A stretch of DNA of 19,257 nucleotides, taken from the NCBI GenBank assembly GCA_023392595.1, contig JAEVYU010000006.1, positions 1-19,257 on the forward strand, written 5' to 3'. How positions within the stretch are numbered: the first letter of the stretch is position 1; the number at the start of each line of letters is the position of its first letter. The stretch comes from Bacillota bacterium (lineage in GTDB: Bacteria > Bacillota > UBA4882 > UBA8346). This document shows positions 7,741 to 15,518 of this stretch, piece after piece. The position numbers and the translations under genes were made by a program. A model generated the notes under the pieces. It had not been told where the DNA came from and searched no databases. It saw only the letters and a program-made list of their open reading frames with translations.

Positions 7741-9348
7741 TTGACGTTACAAGATTTCTTGAGTTTTTCGTTCACCCATAGCATCCAAAAGTTATACCCC
7801 ATTCAGGGGATTGAAAATATTCAGGTACACTATATTTCCAGTCTGGAACCTCCGGTTGAAAAATTCGTCCGCGAAAACGAAATCATCCTTTCCAGCGCGC
7901 TCTCCGTGCGCGACCATCCGGAATCTTTGTTTGCCTTTATCCATGATGTCTATGAGGCTCACGCCTCCGCCCTCATTTTCGCCTTTCCCAACAATTCCTT
8001 TCACCAACTGGATAGCATCAAGCCGTATTTTCAGGAGAAAAATTTTCCTATCCTCACAATGCCCTGGGATTGTTTATTTTCGGACATTGTGGAACATACC
8101 ATCAAAGAAATTTGGAACCAGGACAATGGGAATGCTTCGTATTTGGAGTGCCTGCAGAAGGAATTATTGAACCAGTATTTATCGGGAAAAACCTTGAATG
8201 ACGCAGCCGGAAGTATTAGTCAATATCTGCACTGCAATATTGTTATCGTGGATACCCATGACAAAATAAAAGGCTCCAGCGGTACCGGCGGAGATAGCGA
8301 AAAAATAACCGGAGGCGCTTCGTGTTCTTCCTGCAAATTTGCGATTAATGCCGGCAACAAGCCTTACGGATATGTGCTGTTCTTGACGGAGCAAGTTGCT
8401 TCTCAATTCAATCCTCTGGCCATTGAGCAAAGTGTCATTACCCCGCTGACATTGTGGTTTGATAAGGAATGGTCGCTGACGGCTTCCAAAATGAAGCCCC
8501 GGGAAGATTTCGTCTGGAAATTGGTCCATCATGAATTCGCCGGCAATGGGGAGATCCTCTCCAATGCGGAAATTTTAGGATTTAATACCCATTGCCTCTA
8601 TCTGTGCCTGCTGGGAGAAGTCGGCTTCAAAGGCAGGGGCGGCGATTTCCTTCAAGATGCCCCCAACTACGATATTTCCATCCATTCGGTCAGCAACATC
8701 ATCCAGGAACAAGCGATCCTAACCGCTCAAGAGCTATCCTTATCGGTAATGACCACCTTGCACAAGACCTCCCTGATCATTTGCCTGCAAAAAGATAGCG
8801 CCTCCTCCAATCTAGACCATGTCAACCGTTACCTGGACTTGTTGGAGAGCTATCTGAACCGGGCATTTCCCGATCTCGGCATCCTCTGGGGATATGACAA
8901 TCAGAGCCAGCCGCTGATCAACTTGCCGTTAAGCTATTTGAATGCCAAAACCGCTTTGAATATCAGTATGCATTCCAACACCGGCCAGACTCGAACCTGC
9001 TTCCAATATTCCATTATGCAAAAAATACTATTCTCCCTGTGTTATGATAAGGAGACCATTGCTCTTTCCTACCGCACGATTGAAAAAATTGCAGCCTATG
9101 ATCAAAACAAAAACTCCGATTTACTGCATACTCTCGATTGCTTCTTCAAATCCAATTACAATATCAGCCAAACCGCCCGGAATCTCCATCTACACCGCCA
9201 GTCTCTTTTATACCGCTTGGAAAAAATCGAAACCCTCTGTCAACTGTCTCTGAAAAATCACAACGATCTATTCATCCTGGAAATTTGCTCGATGATCTAT
9301 AACGCAACCTCCACAGCGCCGCCGAAGACTTCTTCCGCTTCAATATAA
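7741..9348 (+). CDS. PucR-family transcriptional regulator
   Basis: The 535-residue protein has an N-terminal PucR-type sensor domain (about 1-120, with ENEIILSSAL and a PWDCLFSDIV segment), a central region, and the C-terminal PucR helix-turn-helix (about 461-520: LLHTLDCFFKSNYNISQTAR, then NLHLHRQSLLYRLEKIE). Family members control purine and related catabolic genes, often by activation and in response to a pathway metabolite. I chose TTG at 7741: AAAAGGG (7725-7731) touches the ATG at 7732 and leaves no spacing for it, but stands nine bases before this TTG, and TLQDFL is the usual beginning of the domain. The gene diverges from the amidohydrolase-importer operon and is its likely regulator, an inference from position. 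Its transcript has no own terminator that I can see. Confidence 0.92.
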   Translation: MTLQDFLSFSFTHSIQKLYPIQGIENIQVHYISSLEPPVEKFVRENEIILSSALSVRDHPESLFAFIHDVYEAHASALIFAFPNNSFHQLDSIKPYFQEKNFPILTMPWDCLFSDIVEHTIKEIWNQDNGNASYLECLQKELLNQYLSGKTLNDAAGSISQYLHCNIVIVDTHDKIKGSSGTGGDSEKITGGASCSSCKFAINAGNKPYGYVLFLTEQVASQFNPLAIEQSVITPLTLWFDKEWSLTASKMKPREDFVWKLVHHEFAGNGEILSNAEILGFNTHCLYLCLLGEVGFKGRGGDFLQDAPNYDISIHSVSNIIQEQAILTAQELSLSVMTTLHKTSLIICLQKDSASSNLDHVNRYLDLLESYLNRAFPDLGILWGYDNQSQPLINLPLSYLNAKTALNISMHSNTGQTRTCFQYSIMQKILFSLCYDKETIALSYRTIEKIAAYDQNKNSDLLHTLDCFFKSNYNISQTARNLHLHRQSLLYRLEKIETLCQLSLKNHNDLFILEICSMIYNATSTAPPKTSSASI

Positions 9349-9381
9349 CGGTTTTTCTGAAAAAGTTTCCAATACATAACA

Positions 9382-9416
9382 AAAATCCCCGGCGGTTATC
9401 ACGAGCCGCCGGGGAA
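9382..9416 (-). terminator. Rho-independent terminator after the YibE/F gene
   Basis: TCCCCGGCGG (9387-9396) and CCGCCGGGGA (9407-9416) form a GC-rich 10-bp stem with a ten-base loop. On the minus strand it is followed by TTTTTG, so it ends the transcript of 9564-10775. The plus strand continues with AAACAA and has no T-run. It stands between two convergent genes, and the interval 9349-9563 holds nothing else recognised. Confidence 0.85.
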
Positions 9417-9563
9417 ACAATGGCTGGAAAAAAGCTACCGGACTTCACCTAAAAACCATGATCGCTGAATACGAATGGGCAAAAGGCGTAAAAACGTTTT
9501 ATTTCTGCCGTTTCAAAAAAATCCCCTTCCTGATCCCGGATCGTTCTTATTCAAGAAGGGAAT

Positions 9564-10775
9564 TTAGGAGTTCAGTGCCCTTTTTGAAACACTCATTGGT
9601 TTGCCCGACTGCATATAGAACATACCGCATAAAAAGGCTGTTAACGGTATGGCGCAGATCAAACCGATGCTTCCGGCTATCGCCCGCACGATTTCCGTCG
9701 CCATTAAGTCCATGTTGATCACTTCCAGGAGCGGGACATTGAAGGTAATCAACAACAACAGAATATGAATCGAACCTCCCACATAAGCCAAAATAAGCGT
9801 ATTGGCCATTGAGCCCATAATATCCCGGCCGATATTCATTCCCGACTTGACGAGCCCTTTCCATGATAAGGCCGATTGCACTTGGACGATTTCCCACATA
9901 GCCGAGGCCACAGACATCGTCACGTCCGTAATCGCTCCCAGGGCCCCGATAATAATCCCGGCAAATAACAAGCCTTTATAGTCAAAATTCATGTATTGGG
10001 GAATATAGGCCAGCAGTTGCGCATCTTCATTGCCCAATCCGCTCAGTTTGCAAATACTTCCGGAAATCAACGCCAACAATCCGGCCATGATCACTCCGCC
10101 CACGGTGCCCAAAAACGCGGTAAAAGTCTTCTGATTCCAACCATTGATAATCAACAGGGTCAGCGCGACCACACTGATACAAATAGCGGTCGAAAGCAAG
10201 ATAGGATTCCATCCTCGCAGCAGCAAGGGCAATAGTACAAAAATTACCATCACTACAGTGAGCAGCAAAGTAATAACTGATTTAAATCCTTTCATTCCGC
10301 CGATAAACACCAACAGCAGCATAAACAGAGCGATCAACCCATACAAATAGATTTCTTTGGAACGCTCATAAACCACTAAATTTTCCACGTTGCCGTCTGG
10401 ATCTTCATATAAACGGAGCAGAATGGTCTCGCCATTTTCAATGATCAGCTTATAGGGATTGATCATCTCGATGGTATTCTTGACCGTAAAGAATTCTCCC
10501 CGGTGTTTTCCGGTCAGGATAACCAATCGCAAATGCTGGTATCGAAAGTCGCTGACTCTGGGGACGCCGGGTTTGTCAATTTGGGTGTCGTCAAAGGGTA
10601 TCCCGAGTACCTTCGCCTTCACCGTGTCATAATCGGGCTTTTGCATTTGCCGGGCATAATAGCTTTTTAGCTCCGCATCCGTTTCTCCCAAGACGCGATG
10701 AGGCAAGCCCGCCAACACCCCCATTGCCAAAATAATGATCAACCCGTAATCAACGAGTTTCTTTAAAATTTTCAT
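9564..10775 (-). CDS. YibE/F-like polytopic membrane protein
   Basis: The 403-residue protein has a signal-like helix (about 10-30), an extracytoplasmic region of about 110 residues, then around seven hydrophobic helices from about 143 onward. Diagnostic family segments are GIIIGALGAITDVTMSVASA and NIGRDIMGSMANTLILAYVG. YibE/F proteins are widespread in Gram-positive bacteria and have no settled function, so none is assigned. The ATG follows AAGGGGG by seven bases. The gene has strong terminators on both sides (9382-9416 and 10799-10878) and so is probably a single transcription unit, although its own promoter must then lie in the short gap before 10776 or transcription must pass the upstream stem. 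Confidence 0.92.
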   Translation of the reverse strand: MKILKKLVDYGLIIILAMGVLAGLPHRVLGETDAELKSYYARQMQKPDYDTVKAKVLGIPFDDTQIDKPGVPRVSDFRYQHLRLVILTGKHRGEFFTVKNTIEMINPYKLIIENGETILLRLYEDPDGNVENLVVYERSKEIYLYGLIALFMLLLVFIGGMKGFKSVITLLLTVVMVIFVLLPLLLRGWNPILLSTAICISVVALTLLIINGWNQKTFTAFLGTVGGVIMAGLLALISGSICKLSGLGNEDAQLLAYIPQYMNFDYKGLLFAGIIIGALGAITDVTMSVASAMWEIVQVQSALSWKGLVKSGMNIGRDIMGSMANTLILAYVGGSIHILLLLITFNVPLLEVINMDLMATEIVRAIAGSIGLICAIPLTAFLCGMFYMQSGKPMSVSKRALNS

Positions 10776-10798
10776 CGTGCTTCCCCCTTACCGGAATG

Positions 10799-10878
10799 AA
10801 AAAACGCTTTGATTTTGGGAATTAGCTTTTGATGCCTATTGACACATCGCCTAATTCCTTTGGTCCAAAGCGTTTTTT
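10799..10878. terminator. Large bidirectional terminator-like stem
   Basis: AAAAAACGCTTTG (10799-10811) pairs with CAAAGCGTTTTTT (10866-10878), and inside it GGAATTAG (10818-10825) pairs with CTAATTCC (10851-10858). Both strands end in a six-T run. On the minus strand it terminates the nucleotidase gene, whose stop is about 40 bp away, and it precedes the YibE/F gene. Confidence 0.75.
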
Positions 10879-10916
10879 CCTACACCGGGATTTCCTTTAT
10901 GGTTTCATGGAGCGGT

Positions 10917-12596
10917 TTAGGCAACCCATTTCCAAATCCAGTCCAGCATCGCCACCGGGCGGATAAAGTCGATTGACTGCAGCGTTAAGACCTTCGCTTT
11001 CTTAACAGCCTCAACCAACGCATCCCGGATCGGAATATAAGTATTCTTAACGTTTCGTGCTTTGGAAAAATCGTACTTATCGCCGCCGGTGAGCATAAAA
11101 TCGTTAATGGCTACGGTATAATAGGTGTCATTTTGAATCGGGGTCCCATCTTCTAACGTAATGGAGACGATTCTCTTCTCGAATTCCGCCTTCGAATCGT
11201 AGGTCACTTTCAATCCCGAAAACTGGCCGTCGGTAATACTAGGATTCATAATGCCGTGATCAATGGCTTTTTTAAGCTCCGAACCCGGCAGCTCCAAAGT
11301 GACGATATAATTGTCAAAGGGCATAATCTCATACATATCGCCCATCGTGATAGCACCGGCATTCAACGTTCTGCGGAGGCCGCCGCCATTTTGAATGGCG
11401 ATTTGAGTCCCGGCCTTTTCCCGAAGGACGTCACAAACCCATTTCCCAAGAGGGCTGACGCTGCCCTTGGCATTCCGGTCATGGGTCAATTCCGCGGTGG
11501 CGGTCCCTAATTTCTCCCCCAAAATCGGTTGCAATTCTTTATTAAACTTATCATAGTCCGCAGCCGCCACCGGGTCGGGGATAATATTGCTCTTATTGGC
11601 GTAAAGTTGGTTTACGGTCGGGGTAATGGCGCTCACTTTACCCTTGGCATCCAGTGCAATCGATAAAGTGGCCAGGGCCCGGCCGTAGCAAGCGGCCTGG
11701 ACCATGGGAATCTGATTGACCGTACCGCAAACCGTTAAATGACTGTGCGCGGAAATCACGCCGTCCAAACCTTTAACATTTTTACATAACTCAGCCGCAT
11801 TTCCCGTAATTTCCCCGGTCTTGGCATCCTGGGCGGAGTCCAAATGGGTTAATGCTAAAATCACATCCGGTTTCCCTTCGGAAGCTTTTCCGGACTTTAA
11901 ATAATCGATCCACTTTTGAGCGGATGCGGAAGGGTCTTTAAATTCCAACCCGGTCGTATATTCCGCCTTGGTTAAAGTCGGAGTATCGGGATGAGCCAGT
12001 CCGATGAAGGCGATCTTTAAGCCGCCTTTTTTGATCACCAGATAAGGTTTGGCCCAGCGCACCGGTTTCCCGCTTTTACGCTCATAAATATTGGCGGCTA
12101 AAAACGTGAAACTGCCATCGCGGCCCCATTTTTCGATCCGCTCGGAGCCCCAGTCGAACTCATGATTCCCCACTGCCGAAGCCGACACGCCCATGGATTT
12201 CATCATGGCCGAAACCGGTAGCCCGTATGTTAAATTGGAAATCGCCGTACCTTGATAATTATCTCCCCCGGAAAGAACAATCGTATTGGGATTGGCGGCT
12301 ATTTCTTCTTTGACGGCCGCCGTTAACTTGGCCATCCCTACATTTTTACCGGTCTGGCTGACATCCTCGGCGACATTGCCGTGAAAATCATTGAAAGCCA
12401 CGATATTGACGACTTTCGTTTGCGCTGTTGTCCCGGACGTTTCTTCAGTTGCAACCGGAGTCGCGCTCTGAACGGATGCCGCGGCTCCTCCAGACTGCGC
12501 CCGGCATACGCTGTTGGTTGTGGCGAAATGGAACGCCAACGCCAGTAAAACCAAAACTACGATAGACAAAGCGCCGATTTGTTTCAATCGTTTCAA
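10917..12596 (-). CDS. Exported 5'-nucleotidase/2',3'-cyclic phosphodiesterase family protein (UshA/YfkN-like)
   Basis: The 559-residue protein has a Sec signal (basic KRLKQ start, hydrophobic ALSIVVLVLLALAF), a Thr/Ala/Ser-rich linker, a calcineurin-like metallophosphatase domain and the 5'-nucleotidase C-terminal domain (from about residue 340). Two-metal residues are present: D70 and H72 (NDFHG), D112 (GGDN), N144-H145 (GNHEFD), H251 (LTHLD), H284 and H286 (AHSH). It should remove phosphate from nucleotides outside the membrane. The ATG at 12614 has no ribosome site; AAAGGGG lies just downstream of that ATG and eight bases before the in-frame TTG at 12596, so I chose the TTG. No anchor (LPXTG, lipobox) is seen. 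Together with the nucleoside importer nearby it suggests nucleotide scavenging, though it is not in that operon. Confidence 0.92.
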   Translation of the reverse strand: MKRLKQIGALSIVVLVLLALAFHFATTNSVCRAQSGGAAASVQSATPVATEETSGTTAQTKVVNIVAFNDFHGNVAEDVSQTGKNVGMAKLTAAVKEEIAANPNTIVLSGGDNYQGTAISNLTYGLPVSAMMKSMGVSASAVGNHEFDWGSERIEKWGRDGSFTFLAANIYERKSGKPVRWAKPYLVIKKGGLKIAFIGLAHPDTPTLTKAEYTTGLEFKDPSASAQKWIDYLKSGKASEGKPDVILALTHLDSAQDAKTGEITGNAAELCKNVKGLDGVISAHSHLTVCGTVNQIPMVQAACYGRALATLSIALDAKGKVSAITPTVNQLYANKSNIIPDPVAAADYDKFNKELQPILGEKLGTATAELTHDRNAKGSVSPLGKWVCDVLREKAGTQIAIQNGGGLRRTLNAGAITMGDMYEIMPFDNYIVTLELPGSELKKAIDHGIMNPSITDGQFSGLKVTYDSKAEFEKRIVSITLEDGTPIQNDTYYTVAINDFMLTGGDKYDFSKARNVKNTYIPIRDALVEAVKKAKVLTLQSIDFIRPVAMLDWIWKWVA

Positions 12597-12648
12597 TTTC
12601 TTAACCCCTTTCATGATCGGTATTTTTTATGATGATTGGTCATTATGG

Positions 12649-12657
12649 ATTATATCA
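12649..12657 (-). promoter_or_regulatory. Extended -10 promoter element of the nucleotidase gene
   Basis: The minus strand reads TGATATAAT, an extended -10 box with consensus TATAAT, about 50 bases before the start codon. No clear -35 box is seen. Upstream (12658-12822) only a near-palindrome CACGAGTTAATTCGTG at 12734-12749 stands out. Confidence 0.55.
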
Positions 12658-12822
12658 TACCACCACTATACTTATATTGCATTAACGGATTCATAAAGAT
12701 CAAACAGCCAACATAAATCATTATTCTGTCCACCACGAGTTAATTCGTGTTCATCGGGCACATCCACAAACAACATTATTTTCCAGCTAAACCGATCGCC
12801 ATTTCATCCAAGGGGCAGGAAA

Positions 12823-13027
12823 TCCGGACATTCCTATGCCACGTGTTGTGTAACGTCTCTACGTTACTGACGTCGATACAGCCTTAGTCACGACGCCGAC
12901 TTGGTTTTGAGAATATGGGCGAGACTACTTCGTGAAAAAACATCATTGAAATACATCTTGAATTGACGGCTTCTTCGAATAAGCTTTCTTTGACTGTCCG
13001 GGCCCCGAAGAAACGAAGCTGTTAGGC
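12823..13027 (-). repeat. Structured cassette repeat A (attC-like)
   Basis: First of five related repeats. The core ends are GTGTAAC at 12848 and GTTAGGC at 13021; read on the gene strand the latter is GCCTAAC, a perfect RYYYAAC attC core. Inside are the conserved ACGTC block, CGCCGACTTGGTTTTGA (12894 onward), GGGCGAGAC, and the stem TTCTTCG (12971-12977)/CGAAGAA (13006-13012). It marks the distal end of the array, next to the nucleotidase promoter region. Similarity to repeat B extends outward to TCCG.ACATTCCT at 12823. Confidence 0.6.
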
Positions 13028-13081
13028 GATCGTGTGGTCGGCGCAATATTGAAAGTTGTTAGGAAGGATAGCTACTAATAT

Positions 13082-13609
13082 TTAATTACTATCTAAAATA
13101 GTTGGTTGACTTTCAACATCAATTGATAATACCCAAGAAGAATATGACGATGGTAATTGACTAATGAATTTTTGGAGTAACGCATTACTATCATCAATTT
13201 TTGAACCATCGTACTTTTTTACTATATATTTAAAAAATGCGCTTTGAGAATTAGTACTAATTTTTTCATCTGAAGTAATTAAAATTTTCACTTTAAAATC
13301 AACTTGATCTCCTACTTTTAATTCTTTAAAGGTTGTAATATATATTTGGCCGCCTTCACTTTTTAATAAATATATATAAACTTGTGAATACATAGTTATT
13401 TGTCCTTCGGGTGTTACTTTAAAAACTCCTCCATTTTCATAAGAAACAGAAGAAATTGCCCCGGAAATCGTCAAAGTTTTCCCTTCATATTTTTTATAAT
13501 TCTCAAGAATCTGTTGAAGGCTTAAATTAGCAGATTGCACAAAGCAATTACCTAAAAAAAATGAACAAATAATGAATGCTACGAAAAAATACTTATTGAA
13601 TCTTTTCAT
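13082..13609 (-). CDS. Secreted protein with OB-fold-like region, function unknown (cassette gene)
   Basis: The 175-residue protein has a Sec signal (KRFNKYFFVAFIICSFFLG, likely cleavage after VQSA) and a beta-rich central part beginning KKYEGKTLTISGAISSVSYE, which resembles the tRNA_anti-like/OB-fold proteins of bacterial envelopes. That likeness is my impression, not a firm assignment. The ATG at 13609 is preferred over the TTG one codon earlier because AAAGGAG is eight bases upstream. The gene is much more AT-rich than the flanking core genes and stands alone between repeats A and B, as a single-gene cassette. A small hairpin CGGACA/TGTCCG (13675-13689) lies in its leader. Confidence 0.75.
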   Translation of the reverse strand: MKRFNKYFFVAFIICSFFLGNCFVQSANLSLQQILENYKKYEGKTLTISGAISSVSYENGGVFKVTPEGQITMYSQVYIYLLKSEGGQIYITTFKELKVGDQVDFKVKILITSDEKISTNSQSAFFKYIVKKYDGSKIDDSNALLQKFISQLPSSYSSWVLSIDVESQPTILDSN

Positions 13610-13685
13610 CAAATCGTCTCCTTTTAAAAATTTAGAGTAATCCTATATTAACTCTTTATTTGTGTTCTTAATAGCGGACACGATG

Positions 13686-13911
13686 TCCGATCATTCCTCG
13701 CCAATGTCGACTCACGTCCGCCCGTTCCTGACGTTTTCAAAACCTAATGGCGACGCCGTCTTGGTCTTGATAATATCGGCGAGACATCTTCATGAATAAA
13801 CATCATCATGAATTGACAGCTTCTTCGAATAACTTTCTTTGACTATCCGAACCCCGAAGGAACGAAGCTGATCTACGAGCGTCCCCTCCCCAACTCATCA
13901 CCCATGGATGG
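13686..13911 (-). repeat. Structured cassette repeat B (attC-like, degenerate ends)
   Basis: Similar to repeats A and C over most of its length: TTTTCAAAACC, GACGCCGTCTTGGTCTTGA, GGCGAGACATCTTCATGA, then GCTTCTTCGAATAACTTTCT and CGAAGGAACGAAGC. The core ends are degenerate: GACTCAC at 13709 and GATCTAC at 13870, where the other copies have TAAC and GTTA. CCATGGATGG at 13902-13911 closes the conserved block, three bases from the stop of the neighbouring gene. Confidence 0.6.
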
Positions 13912-13913
13912 AG

Positions 13914-14417
13914 TCATCTTTCTGGTTTCATTTCAACAACTTCAACCAGTTCGGCATCTGTCGTTATTTGACTCTCAATAAGATAATAATTATCAATAAC
14001 TATAGTTGCCCTGCCTTTACTTTTTTTAAAAATATCATCTACTATCGCAAAGTTATTTAATATGAAATATTTATTACTATCCGGATCATCTTTTAATTTT
14101 GGTAACTTACTTCTATATTCTTCATCTACTGTAAATACATATCCATCGCCATACACCGCATCCTTGGTAATCATTGGTTTATCCCATGTAATAATTTTCA
14201 AATCCATATAAGGCCCAAAGTGCTCATGTTCTGAAATCATCTTATTTTGGGGGTTCTGAACATACTGTTCAAGCAACTTGCAAAAATTTAACAGACCGGA
14301 CTTTGAACCCGCTAATGTCCATTTTCTTTCGTCATTTTCGTAGTAAAACCCCAGTTGTCTCCATTCATCTATCGTAGCTTGCCTTATCTTTTCATTACTT
14401 ATTTTTATCACCCTCAT
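13914..14417 (-). CDS. Small cytoplasmic protein of unknown function, immunity-like (cassette gene)
   Basis: The 167-residue version starts at ATG 14417 (RVIKISNEKIRQATIDEWRQ). The frame stays open upstream to 14564, but those 49 extra codons run into repeat C and are unlikely to be protein. No good ribosome site precedes the ATG, so the start is uncertain (GTG at 14411 is an alternative). The protein is soluble and has no signal or membrane helix. The block HEHFGPYMDLKIITWDKP is a recognisable kind of motif in small immunity-type or orphan proteins, but I cannot name the family. It is AT-rich and is the only gene between repeats B and C. Confidence 0.65.
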   Translation of the reverse strand: MRVIKISNEKIRQATIDEWRQLGFYYENDERKWTLAGSKSGLLNFCKLLEQYVQNPQNKMISEHEHFGPYMDLKIITWDKPMITKDAVYGDGYVFTVDEEYRSKLPKLKDDPDSNKYFILNNFAIVDDIFKKSKGRATIVIDNYYLIESQITTDAELVEVVEMKPER

Positions 14418-14466
14418 TACATAGTCGGCTATGGAAGCCGCTTTTGGCCTAAACTTAGACAATGAC

Positions 14467-14688
14467 GGATAACGTTCCCTCGTTACTGACGTTTTCAAAA
14501 ACCATTGGTGACGCCGACTTGGTTTTGAAAATGTGGGCGAGACAGCTTCGTGAAAAAACTTCATTGCAATCCATCATGATTTGACAACTTCTTCGAGTAA
14601 ACTTTCTTTGACTATCCGAGCCTCGAAGCAGGAACGGAGCTGTTATCGGCTGTGCGTCGGCCCTAATTTGAAGTTTGTCCATGGATGG
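14467..14688 (-). repeat. Structured cassette repeat C (attC-like)
   Basis: The core ends are GGATAAC at 14467 and GTTATCG at 14642. The outer arms are complementary over GATAAC and GTTnCTG-type boxes (near 14469-14489 against 14627-14647). An internal stem TTTTCAAAAACCA (14492-14504)/TGGTTTTGAAAA (14520-14531) is nearly perfect. CTTCTTCGAG near 14588 pairs with CTCGAAGCAG near 14622. CCATGGATGG closes the block at 14679-14688. Confidence 0.65.
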
Positions 14689-14697
14689 CAACCACTT

Positions 14698-14882
14698 TCA
14701 CTTTTCATTGGATTCATCATAAAGAATCTCTTGAAGCTTCACTGGTTTCATTCTTTTAATCTTTTGCTCAATTTTTCTATCATACCTGCGATCATTTGGA
14801 TCAATATGCGGATCACTCTTACGTTGATACTGCTTAATATACGCTCCAATCTCTTTTTTATCTTTTTATCGTTATAAGCCAT
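14698..14882 (-). pseudogene. Small gene split by a -1 frame change at an A AAA AAG heptamer
   Basis: An ATG at 14882, with GGAG seven bases upstream, begins MAYNDKKIKK. The zero frame then gives unconvincing protein, while the -1 frame continues EIGAYIKQYQRKSDPHIDPN and DRRYDRKIEQKIKRMKP to a TGA at 14698. The total is about 61 residues, highly charged. The switch falls at ATA AAA AAG, an exact X XXY YYZ slippery heptamer. Three explanations are possible: programmed -1 frameshifting, loss of one A from the homopolymer in a decaying gene, or a sequencing error. It lies 43 bp after the stop of 14926-15202 in the same cassette. The DPNDRRYD segment is familiar from proteins of polymorphic-toxin loci, but I cannot assign it. 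Confidence 0.55.
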
Positions 14883-14925
14883 TAATAACTCCATACGTTT
14901 TGTTATCTTTAATTAAAAATGTATT

Positions 14926-15202
14926 TTAAAGGCCATCTATCGCATCTTTCAATTGGCCATAATTGCCCCAACAGTAAATTTTCCCATCTTTGTGCTTTTG
15001 ACCCATCATCCAATCATCTTCAGAATCAAATTCTTCCACAAGATATAAACCCCCTATAGATAATATAGATTTAACATCTTCGATTTTATAATATGTTTTT
15101 GTATTAGTAATATAAAACACATCAGTTTTCATTGGGTCAATAAACTCCGCGTCAAGCAGAATATGTTCTAATCCATTCAATCAAATCATCATTTCTTTTC
15201 AT
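14926..15202 (-). pseudogene. Small acidic immunity-like protein gene with a one-base insertion
   Basis: An ATG at 15202, with GGTGA nine bases upstream, starts MKRNDDLIEWIRTYSA and meets a TGA at 15152-15154. Dropping one T near 15154 joins this frame to the next, giving YSADAEFIDPMKTDVFYITN and running to a stop at 14926: about 91 residues in all, ending GKIYCWGNYGQLKDAIDGL. The downstream part alone is an 84-residue frame from a TTG at 15180, which has no good ribosome site, so the fused reading is better supported. Small acidic cytoplasmic proteins like this are common as immunity proteins or orphan cassette genes; no family is claimed. The insertion could be decay or a sequencing error. 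Confidence 0.55.
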
Positions 15203-15277
15203 TTTCAAAAGTCACCAAATTTCTTGAATTCGAGCCCAGCAGCCCGGAAGGCTGCAGATAATCAATTCGCGTATGGC

Positions 15278-15496
15278 CGATAACGTCCACAAAGCTCAGT
15301 GACACCTCGGCTTAGCTTTGTGAATGTGGCCGCGTCCGCTTCATGATTCAGCTTCATTGACATTACATCGTGAGTTTGCCTTCTACTTCGAATTAACATC
15401 TTTGAATACCGCGCCCGAAGTAGTAACCCTGCGTTATGTGTCGTGCCGGGTCTGCACAGCGGTCAATCACTTTCACGCTACTCGTACCATGGATGG
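15278..15496 (-). repeat. Structured cassette repeat D (attC-like, diverged)
   Basis: The core ends are CGATAAC at 15278 and GTTATGT at 15433. An internal stem CACAAAGCT (15288-15296)/AGCTTTGTG (15314-15322) sits where repeat C has TTTTCAAAAACCA/TGGTTTTGAAAA. A second stem CTACTTCG (15383-15390)/CGAAGTAG (15416-15423) sits where repeat A has TTCTTCG/CGAAGAA. CCATGGATGG at 15487-15496 closes the block, 23 bases from the stop of the HEAT-repeat gene. The sequence has diverged, but the pairing pattern is kept. Confidence 0.65.
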
Positions 15497-15518
15497 TGGA
15501 CTAGTCGGCGTTCAGATC

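Noticed and set aside
14418..14564. N-terminal extension of the gene at 13914-14417
   Set aside because: These codons lie wholly or partly inside structured repeat C, and a better start exists beyond it.
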